This document shows positions 57,634-64,000 of a DNA stretch of 64,000 nt, one piece after another. The translations under genes and the position numbers were made by a program. Each line of letters starts with the position of its first letter. The stretch's first letter is position 1. The notes below the pieces were generated by a model that was not told where the DNA came from, made no database searches, and saw only the letters and a program-made list of their open reading frames with translations. The DNA comes from JAVBTT01 sp031556035 (GTDB lineage Bacteria > Bacillota > Clostridia > Oscillospirales > UBA929). The DNA lies in the NCBI GenBank assembly GCA_031556035.1, contig JAVBTT010000020.1, forward strand, positions 5,875 to 69,874, in the 5' to 3' direction.

Positions 57634-60240
57634 CTACAGCACCCGGCGCATGTCGTCCATCGGTCCGACGTATATCTCAAGCTCAAACTCAAAGGGCCCT
57701 GTATACGTCGGCATGGGCCAGTTGCTGGAGCCCAGCGCTATCCCGATGTGCGATATCTTGGTCGTACCGGCGGGTATGAGCTGGGCGGCGGGGGAAGGGC
57801 TGGCGCAGGTCGGGCTCCCCGCGACGTTCCAGTGCGGCGTTCCCGAAGCCTGGTTGCACCACACCCTGGGCAGGACGTGGTTTGTGTACTGCCCCGTTTC
57901 CGATATCGTGCCGGATATATTCTTCATTTCGACCCTTATGTACTCGCCCGGCGTAAGGGCAATAAGGGTGTCGCTTGCCGCCGCGCCCTGGCTGGCCGGA
58001 ATAGTCGTCAATCCCGCCAAGCCGTTTGTGACTTTGCATTGCCTGTCGACGGTTGTGACTGTGCCATTCAGCTTGATACGGTTTCCGGTCACCGTCACCT
58101 CCACTCCCGACGTGGTGATTGTGCCCTGTGTCAGCGCTATTTCCGGTACAAACGGATTCGCGTCTGCTATTGGTATCGCCCTGTCGACCACGGTCGCAAG
58201 CGGACATATTTTAGTGACATATATGCTCTTGGCCGCCTTGTCGACAGCCAGAAGAAAGCAGCAGCCGTCCTTGCTGGCGAAGCCCGCCGAAAAGCCCGAT
58301 ATCTGAAATGACCACAGGTTTTCCCTCCAGGTTGTCGTTGACGTCGCGCCCGGCGCGAGCGTAAAGTCCTGGTGTTCGTGGCCCTGTAAAAACCCCAGCA
58401 CCTTCCCGCCGTGGACAGTTGTGAAGTCACACGACCCGCTTGCCAGCCAGTCCGTCGCAGTGCCGTTATAGCTGTATGTCGTGCGTCTGTTAAACGCGTC
58501 CAGTATGCCCATCGCAAACTCGGCGTTTTTGTGATTGTTGCAGGCGCCGCAGTGCTCGCGGCAATGGGCGAATACAAGCACGTCCCACTCCGCCGGGGCG
58601 CTTTTCCCCGCGAAGTTCAGCGCCTCGCTATGCAGCCATGTCAGCTGACGGGCCTGCATGCCGTATCCGGTGGTGCCGCTGTCGCCCCAGTACTTCAGGT
58701 TTGCGCCGTTGATGATGACCGGGTAGTCAATGCTGTTTAAAAATATGCAGCGTATCTTTTGCGCGTCGAAATCGCGGTAGTAGTACAGGCTGTCAAGCTG
58801 CTGCGTATCGTGCACCGCGCCGTTGCGGGCGTCAAAGGTTGCGTTAAACCACTGCCACTGGGCGGTGGGGGACGTGTAGTGCGCCAGCTGGCTGTTTCCG
58901 TCGGTGTTGTCGTCATGGTTCCCCCTGACTGCGAAAACCGGCGCCGGACTGCCTGCAAAGCCAGCGGACATCCGGGCCCACGCCTCTGACGCCTGTTCCG
59001 GCGTCCAGCGGGTTCGCCCCCCGTCTGTCTGTCCGCCGTCCTGGTTGTCCCCGCACAGCACTATTCCGTGCAGGGTGGTCGACTGCGCGGCAAGGGCCAG
59101 TTGCGCGTAATTTATAAGGGTGCGCGTCATGCTGCGCGAGCCTATGCCGTCGGCGCTGCTATCAAACGTTCCGCCATCGCAGGCGTGGGTGTCGGTGACG
59201 AACCCAAGGCACAGAACGTCAGGCCGCACATGGTTCGCGTGCCTCCGGGCAGCCGCCGTCACAAGGTCTTTCTGTGCCTGCGTCAGTATGCCGCCGCCGG
59301 GGTCCCCTTTATCCCCCTTTGGCCCCTTGATTTCACCGACGTTTACCCAATCTCTGTCGTCCTCAATCCAAGCGTAGAGATAGCCCGCGATAAGATAGCC
59401 GTCCCCGGTCTCTCCGGCAGGATGCTCGGCCCTGAGTTGCGCGAGAGACTCATAAGAGCCAAGTATCCTGACCGATGTGCCGTCTCTTCCGGCGGGCACC
59501 CCGAACTCAAACGTCCGCGCCTGATCCGTGCCGCCCATCGTGACGGTCGGTGCGCTGCCGGCAGGCAGGGGCACGGCCGAAACCGCCGTTATCGCCCCAG
59601 CTTCCCCGGGCGACCCGCTTTCCCCGTCTCTCCCCGGGGGTATCCCGAACTCAAACGTCCGCGCCTGATCCGTGCCGCCCATCGTGACGGTCGGTGCGCT
59701 GCCGGCGGGCAGAGGCACGGCCGAAACCTCAGTTATCGCCGCCGCCCGGCCCTCCGGGAGCTGTATCGAAAACACCTCTTCCCCCTGGAGGTTGAAAAAG
59801 CGGATCATTTTCTCGGCCGTGTCGTCCAGCGCCGCGCAGAACGCCGCGCCCTGGAGTCCGCCTATCGCGGCGGGCCAGTCGTCCACCGGCTTTTGCGCCG
59901 CCTTGAGGGACTCCCGGAACTGGAGCGTGACCACGTTTGACAGCGCAAGCTCCGTCCCGTCCCGCTCGAAGGCCACCTGAAAGTCCATTTCGGCCCGCTG
60001 CGTGAGCAGGCTGAAGATAGGCAGCTCATTCAGCATTCCAATGTTTACCGGCTCCACGACGCCCTTGGTCTTCATGTAGACAACAAGGTCGTCGTTGTAG
60101 AACTCGACGGGGCGGGTGAACACGAACTTGCGCGCCGCCCTGTCGTACTGGTTGCCGATCACGGCAGGGCTGACTGTGACAGTGATGTTTCTGTCGCTCG
60201 TCCCCCTGGTTATAGTTACGTTTACCGGCTCCATCGCCAT
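57634..60240 (-). CDS. Phage tail/baseplate protein: BppU-like N-terminus and metallophosphatase domain
   Basis: An 868-residue protein; start at 60240 (a nearby ATG pair MAM). The N-terminus (VNVTITRGTSDRNITVTVSP, to about 110) is BppU-like, the baseplate-attachment fold of Gram-positive phages. Residues about 170-250 hold two copies of a 50-residue repeat (ITxVSAVPLPAGSAPTVTMG and ARTFEFGxPxGRDG), then a short collagen-like GPKGDKGDPGGG. From about 345 comes a full calcineurin-type metallophosphatase: FVTDTHACDG, VLCGDNQDGG, VRGNHDDN, VFAHCREHC and LGFLQGHEHQ, with all metal residues. The C-terminal 190 residues are a beta-rich, carbohydrate-binding-like region. It likely binds the cell surface and cleaves a phosphoester there. 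Confidence 0.83.
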   Translation of the reverse strand: MAMEPVNVTITRGTSDRNITVTVSPAVIGNQYDRAARKFVFTRPVEFYNDDLVVYMKTKGVVEPVNIGMLNELPIFSLLTQRAEMDFQVAFERDGTELALSNVVTLQFRESLKAAQKPVDDWPAAIGGLQGAAFCAALDDTAEKMIRFFNLQGEEVFSIQLPEGRAAAITEVSAVPLPAGSAPTVTMGGTDQARTFEFGIPPGRDGESGSPGEAGAITAVSAVPLPAGSAPTVTMGGTDQARTFEFGVPAGRDGTSVRILGSYESLAQLRAEHPAGETGDGYLIAGYLYAWIEDDRDWVNVGEIKGPKGDKGDPGGGILTQAQKDLVTAAARRHANHVRPDVLCLGFVTDTHACDGGTFDSSADGIGSRSMTRTLINYAQLALAAQSTTLHGIVLCGDNQDGGQTDGGRTRWTPEQASEAWARMSAGFAGSPAPVFAVRGNHDDNTDGNSQLAHYTSPTAQWQWFNATFDARNGAVHDTQQLDSLYYYRDFDAQKIRCIFLNSIDYPVIINGANLKYWGDSGTTGYGMQARQLTWLHSEALNFAGKSAPAEWDVLVFAHCREHCGACNNHKNAEFAMGILDAFNRRTTYSYNGTATDWLASGSCDFTTVHGGKVLGFLQGHEHQDFTLAPGATSTTTWRENLWSFQISGFSAGFASKDGCCFLLAVDKAAKSIYVTKICPLATVVDRAIPIADANPFVPEIALTQGTITTSGVEVTVTGNRIKLNGTVTTVDRQCKVTNGLAGLTTIPASQGAAASDTLIALTPGEYIRVEMKNISGTISETGQYTNHVLPRVWCNQASGTPHWNVAGSPTCASPSPAAQLIPAGTTKISHIGIALGSSNWPMPTYTGPFEFELEIYVGPMDDMRRVL

Positions 60241-60242
60241 TT

Positions 60243-60506
60243 TCAGACCTCCGTCCTGTTTTCAAGCTCGTCAATGCGGGCCTCAAGCTCCAGAATGCGT
60301 TCCAGCAGGGTTTCCAGCGCCGGCTCCTCCGGCGGCTCCTGCTCCTCGGGCGGCAGCCACTGCCCGCCGTCCCGGCGCCAGCCGGTGGTTACGCCCTCCG
60401 GCAGCGCCTCAATTCGCGCTGAAAAATCCGGGTGATATGTTCCTGCGGGCGGTTGCTCTTCAAACAGCTCGCCCACGACCCCGTCCGCTCTTATGTATCC
60501 GTACAT
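60243..60506 (-). CDS. Small phage tail-associated protein
   Basis: An 87-residue protein. The start MYGYIRADGVVGELFEE and the acidic, Pro/Glu-rich middle (PPEEQEPPEEPALE) are followed by a C-terminal coiled coil (LLERILELEARIDELENR). Short proteins of this kind lie between fibre and baseplate genes in clostridial phages, often as chaperones or XkdX-like tail proteins. The specific role is not known. It is two bases from the stop of the frame downstream and 10 bp after the glycine-rich fibre gene. Confidence 0.7.
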   Translation of the reverse strand: MYGYIRADGVVGELFEEQPPAGTYHPDFSARIEALPEGVTTGWRRDGGQWLPPEEQEPPEEPALETLLERILELEARIDELENRTEV

Positions 60507-60516
60507 GCCGCCCTCC

Positions 60517-61482
60517 TCAACATTTCAGCACGGTCACAAGCCCGTCCGTGGCCGTGTCCGTGGCGTTTGCGCCTACGCCATAGCCCCTTGACCACGCGCC
60601 GCCGTACGACGCCATGAAGCTCGCGCCGGACACATAGGAGAAGTTTCCGGACGGGCCGCCAGGGCCTCCCCCCTGAACTTGTGTGTCCGCGCCCACCGAG
60701 CCGCCGCCCGAGCCGCCCGACTGCGCCGTCACATGCGCCCCAAAGCTGGATGATCCGCCGGGCGAGTTTCCCTGCCTGCCCCCGGCCCCCACCGTCACCG
60801 TGACCTGCTCGTCTTTTTGCAGGCGCACCAGCTTCTCCGCATAGCCGCCACCCGAGCCGCCGTATTGCCCCCAGCTTCCGGCGCCCACGGCGCGCACGAA
60901 GTACCACCCCGTGCCCGGCGCCGTAAACGTATATGTGCCCGGAGCTGTGTACACCGTCAATGGGGACGCATCCGGGGAGCGAGTCACAACCTCCTCCGGC
61001 AATATTCCGCACCCCGCCGCGGAGCCGTCCTCATCGGCGGCCAGCAGCTGCCCGGCGGCATCCGGAGCCTTCGGCATCGCGTAGGCGTATACGTCCAGGG
61101 CCCGGCCCTCGCGGTCGTACACCTCGGCCCGCATGTCCCCGGCGCCGCCTCCGTCCGCGCCCCTGGCCGCCGTCTTCAGCCAATAGCGCGTGTCGTCCGG
61201 GTATATCCCAGTGCAGGCTTCCCGGCACTGGTATGTGCTGCCGTCCCATACCGCCTGGTTGTACGGGACATACTCCCTCGCCGGGCTGAATGGCTCGATC
61301 ACCCGCATGGCCTCCAGCGCGTCCAGCATCCCGTTGACGGCCAGCGCCACATGTTCCCTGATCAGCCGGTCAAACAGCGCCTTGTTCTCGGCGGGGGTGC
61401 CCCGCAAAATGTCCGGCGCGGCAATCACGCCGTGCTGCGCGATGTCCTCCGGGGTTATTCTCAGGTCGCTAAGGTTCGGCAT
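60517..61482 (-). CDS. Glycine-rich phage tail fibre protein
   Basis: A 321-residue protein; the ATG at 61482 follows GGAGGTGCAACCC, better than upstream in-frame starts. The N-terminus MPNLSDLRITPEDIAQHGVI with KALFDRLIREHVALAVNGML is typical of particle-attached fibre proteins of Clostridia phages. A carbohydrate-module-like stretch (YNQAVWDGSTYQCREACTGI) follows. The last 140 residues are glycine-rich (YTFTAPGTGWYFVRAVGAG to GGGPGGPSGNFSYVSG), with the strand pattern of glycine-rich fibre tips that form trimers. Probably a receptor-binding fibre. Confidence 0.8.
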   Translation of the reverse strand: MPNLSDLRITPEDIAQHGVIAAPDILRGTPAENKALFDRLIREHVALAVNGMLDALEAMRVIEPFSPAREYVPYNQAVWDGSTYQCREACTGIYPDDTRYWLKTAARGADGGGAGDMRAEVYDREGRALDVYAYAMPKAPDAAGQLLAADEDGSAAGCGILPEEVVTRSPDASPLTVYTAPGTYTFTAPGTGWYFVRAVGAGSWGQYGGSGGGYAEKLVRLQKDEQVTVTVGAGGRQGNSPGGSSSFGAHVTAQSGGSGGGSVGADTQVQGGGPGGPSGNFSYVSGASFMASYGGAWSRGYGVGANATDTATDGLVTVLKC

Positions 61483-61850
61483 GGGTTGCACCTCCATGAT
61501 TAAGGGGTTCCCCACCCCCTGACCCCCTCCCCAGGGAGGGGGAATAATTGTTAAAATCTTACAATCAGGGGCTGCCGCCCCCGCGCCTCTCGTCGTTCCC
61601 CCGTAGGGGCCGACGCCCCCGGCGGCCCGTCGTTTATCCCAGCACCTCTCTTGTAGGGGCGATTCTCAATCGCCCGCCGCATCCCCTCGAGGCGCGCCGG
61701 GGCTTCACGCCCTACATCCCGCCGCATCCCATTCCCCTCCCGGGGAGGGGTGCCGCGCCACGCGCGGCGGGGTGGTCTCCCCGCTCGGCTCCGCCCGCAG
61801 GCGGAGGGGGAACCCACATGCGGGCCGCCGAGGGCGTCGGCCCCTACAAG
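61483..61850. repeat. Repeat-filled spacer between phage genes
   Basis: No gene. Order of modules: CCCCTGACCCCCTCCCCAGGGAGGGG (in part), a TCTTACAATCAGGGGCTG/CCGCCCCCGCG module (61556-61584), GTAGGGGCCGACGCCCCCGG (61602-61621), GTAGGGGCGATT-CTC-AATCGCCC (61653-61676), a palindromic CTCCCGGGGAGGGG, and an inverted copy of the GGGGCCGACG module at 61823-61850. The first four modules occur in the same order at 63714-63894. Confidence 0.75.
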
Positions 61851-63713
61851 CTACCCCTTGTAATAATTTCCCTCGGTGTACTCCAGGGCCAGCGCGTAGA
61901 TGCCGAACGGCTCGTCCAGCGCCTCGTTTTGAATGCGGAACCGCACCTTGTCCGCTTTTTTTATCTTGATCTTCCCGCCCAGCGTCTTTGGGGTGCGGTC
62001 GGAGGAAAACACAAGCTTGGAAAAGTCGACATACTCCCAGTCGAAGTATCTGGCCTTTTCCCCCGCGTCGTAAATCAGGCTCCAGATGCCCTTTTTCTGC
62101 GCGTAGACCTTCAGGCCGGTCTGCGGCGCGGACGCCAGCCTCACCGCCAGGTGTCGGAACGTCTTGTTTCTGTAAAAGCTGTCCCCGTCGATGTCGGGAG
62201 TGTCCCAGTATGCCCTTATCGGCTGCCCCGCGTCGCTGTACGCCGCCGGGCTGTCGGTGTCGGTATTGAACCGGCAGAGTATCCCGCCCGAGGTGCCGAA
62301 GCACAGCGCGCCGTCCTCCTCCCACATCACCCGGGCGTCTATCCCCGTCCAGGTGTAGCACTCGTACTGATATGTGGAATAGGGCGCTCCGGGCTCGTAG
62401 GTCTTCTGCAGTCCGTCCAGCACATATACCCTGTTGTTCATCGCCAGCATGTAAAAATCCCGCCAAACGAAGCCGCAGGCCTCCTCAAGCCCGGTCTCAC
62501 TCTGGAGAGCGGGGGCGATGTAGAAGCTTCTCTGCTGCGCGTACCTGTCCCCGGTCAGCTCCGCCGAGGTGATCGCGTACACGCCCAGCTCGGTCAAAAA
62601 CAGCGGCTCGCTCGCCAAATATCCAAACGTATACTTGCCGATAGCCCCCTGTCCCTGCAGCGCGTTGACTATCGGGAACGCCGCCTCGTCCCCGGCCAGC
62701 ACCCCGCTGCGCAACACTACATTTCTTCCGTCCCCGCTGTCCCTCTTGTGCGCCGCCAGCAGGTTGCCCACCACCGAATAGCCCACAATCTCGGTGCCCT
62801 CCTGCCCGAGCTTGGAGTACCATGTGTCCCCGAAGTAGGTCGGGTCGTTGATCTGGCTGTAATAGTCCAGGTTCGGATGCTCCGGATTCCCGGACACAAA
62901 CAGCCGGTCGGGAGATCCGTTCACCCCGTACACCGCGCCGATGTCGCATTTGTTTATACGGTTCGCGTATCCCTCCCGCGTCTTCGCAGCCGTGATTTTC
63001 ACGTTGTCCTGCCCTGTGATCGGGGAGGCCCCGGGAGCGGCCGTAAACGTCACCCTGCCGGTTGCGCGGTTCACCGTGAAGTCTGTTCCCTCTTTCAGCT
63101 CATGCCAGCCCCCGTTTCCGTTGAGCACCTCGGCAGTTACCTTGTCCGCGTCCAGGCTTGAGGTGGTCAGCTGGTAGGTCGTCACCGAGGCCGTGCCCAG
63201 AAAGCTCTCGGTCCACTTCCGGCACAGCAGGTTCAGCGGCTCCAGCGGCGTTCCTCCTCCGGTCGGGTTGCGCGAGATGATGATCGTCGGCACATAGGCG
63301 TTTTCCTCCGCCGGCTTCGCCGTCTCCCCGTCGTAAGCGAGCAGCTTTTTTCCGTCCTGTATGTAGAGCTTGCCGCCGAAGCGCCACGCCCGGCTCCGGC
63401 TGTCCGCCATACCGTCATAAATCAGGACGTCTTCCCCGGCGTCCCGCTGCGCGTAAAGAACTCCCTCCGCGTGGACAAGCCGCACGCCGCCCCAGTTAAA
63501 CACCCCGTTTATCCTCTTGCCGGGAAACGAGCCGATCACGGAGTACCCGGCGCGCTTGCGCACCTTGCCCACCTCATCGCGGATCATGTTGGGGGCCTCG
63601 GGGCTGCGGTGTATGTCCACGTTGGCCGACGCGCTGTTCAGGTCGACGCCCCGGAAATACTCGATATTCAAAATTTTCCGCTTCGGGCTCGCCGGTACCG
63701 GAAACCTGGACAC
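61851..63713 (-). CDS. Phage particle/tail-completion protein
   Basis: A 620-residue protein; GTG at 63713 after GGGGAGTT. Mostly beta strands in repeated blade-like segments (KLYIQDGKKLLAYDGETAK, NRVYVLDGLQKTYEPG, GALCFGTSGGILCRFNTD), suggesting a beta-propeller. The N-terminus has LNIEYFRGVDLNSASANVDI and RSPEAPNMIRDEVGKVRKRA, a pattern of the podovirus-like stabilisation or particle proteins encoded between head and tail-fibre genes. The C-terminus includes KTFRHLAVRLASAPQTGLKV, a receptor-like sandwich. It is the first complete gene of the module; further head genes would lie beyond the window edge. Confidence 0.72.
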   Translation of the reverse strand: MSRFPVPASPKRKILNIEYFRGVDLNSASANVDIHRSPEAPNMIRDEVGKVRKRAGYSVIGSFPGKRINGVFNWGGVRLVHAEGVLYAQRDAGEDVLIYDGMADSRSRAWRFGGKLYIQDGKKLLAYDGETAKPAEENAYVPTIIISRNPTGGGTPLEPLNLLCRKWTESFLGTASVTTYQLTTSSLDADKVTAEVLNGNGGWHELKEGTDFTVNRATGRVTFTAAPGASPITGQDNVKITAAKTREGYANRINKCDIGAVYGVNGSPDRLFVSGNPEHPNLDYYSQINDPTYFGDTWYSKLGQEGTEIVGYSVVGNLLAAHKRDSGDGRNVVLRSGVLAGDEAAFPIVNALQGQGAIGKYTFGYLASEPLFLTELGVYAITSAELTGDRYAQQRSFYIAPALQSETGLEEACGFVWRDFYMLAMNNRVYVLDGLQKTYEPGAPYSTYQYECYTWTGIDARVMWEEDGALCFGTSGGILCRFNTDTDSPAAYSDAGQPIRAYWDTPDIDGDSFYRNKTFRHLAVRLASAPQTGLKVYAQKKGIWSLIYDAGEKARYFDWEYVDFSKLVFSSDRTPKTLGGKIKIKKADKVRFRIQNEALDEPFGIYALALEYTEGNYYKG

Positions 63714-64000
63714 AACTCCCCACCCCCTAACCCCCTCTCCAAGGAGGGGACGAAACTTTTAAATCTTACAAGCAGGGGCTGAAGCCCCCGCGTCCCTTCC
63801 CCGCTCGTCGTCCTCTCGTAGGGGCCGACGACCTCGGCGGCCCGTCGTTGCACCCTCGCGCCTCTCCTGTAGGGGCGATTCTCAATCGCCCGCCCCTGGC
63901 CCCCTTTCGCAAAGGGGGGATGTCTCCGCAGAGACAGGGGGTTTCCCCTCGCGGCCCGGGGGGGGGCAGAAAAACAACACAGGGGGGGGGGTGTTGGGGG
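63714..64000. repeat. Repeat-filled right end, likely contig terminus
   Basis: Repeat modules CCCCCTAACCCCCTCTCCAA (63721-63740), TCTTACAAGCAGGGGCTG (63764-63781), GTAGGGGCCGACG (63818-63830) and GGGCGATT-CTC-AATCGCCC (63872-63890) match those at 61501-61680. From about 63950 the sequence degenerates into runs of G (nine, then ten), typical of a low-quality contig end. No gene is seen. Confidence 0.75.

Noticed and set aside
61548..63161. A 537-codon open frame on the plus strand
   Set aside because: Antisense to the particle protein gene and to intergenic repeats; no family pattern.
1..64000. tRNA, rRNA, CRISPR array, integrase or full insertion sequence
   Set aside because: None could be identified by reading; only small palindromic elements without transposase genes are present.

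Overview
The window reads as a chromosomal segment of an anaerobic member of the Clostridia. The closest feel is a GC-rich, gut-type Oscillospirales-like lineage, but this assignment is inference from gene content, Shine-Dalgarno sites (GGAGG), frequent GTG/TTG starts and intergenic repeat style. No rRNA, tRNA, CRISPR array or integrase was found. Most genes lie on the minus strand. The right end runs into poly-G and looks like a contig end.

Layout. Positions 1-4300 hold a broken FMN-binding protein gene, a MarR regulator with a consensus promoter and palindromic operator, guaA and a CapA-like lipoprotein, all minus. Positions 4440-19800 are an envelope and signalling region: two M23 peptidases, an LRR/TPR membrane protein, a lipoprotein, two GNAT acetyltransferases, a GGDEF diguanylate cyclase, a CmpB-like membrane protein, a GH35 beta-galactosidase and several unknowns. 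It also holds a c-di-GMP-I riboswitch with no obvious downstream gene.

Positions 19976-36018 carry the anaerobic purine/urate-type cluster known from E. coli yge-ygf and from gut Firmicutes. In transcription order it is: PAS regulator, ygeX, ygeY, ygeW, carbamate kinase, ssnA, NCS2 purine permease, ygfK, a fused Fe-S/Mo xanthine dehydrogenase and hydA. Together these would import and open purines, split ureido/carbamoyl intermediates with ATP gain and process diaminopropionate. No FAD subunit of the dehydrogenase is present. Most gene junctions hold a strong hairpin, and two hold a composite double-hairpin repeat.

Positions 36107-44234 are an aro operon, aroB-aroA-aroC-aroF-pheA-aroK-aroQ-aroE, followed by a MocA-like nucleotidyltransferase gene. 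Upstream is a promoter, a 31-residue leader peptide with 8 Tyr/Phe residues and a terminator hairpin: the layout of ribosome-mediated attenuation sensing phenylalanine and tyrosine.

Positions 44386-46178 hold a conserved cysteine-rich protein and a divergent XRE-type protein. Positions 46229-63713 are a phage virion and lysis module on the minus strand: a particle/tail protein, a glycine-rich fibre, a BppU-like tail protein with a metallophosphatase domain, an M15 peptidase fused to a phosphodiester glycosidase, two holin-like proteins, and a 2537-residue polyvalent protein with an HELTH zinc motif. Host-style intergenic repeats separate these phage genes.
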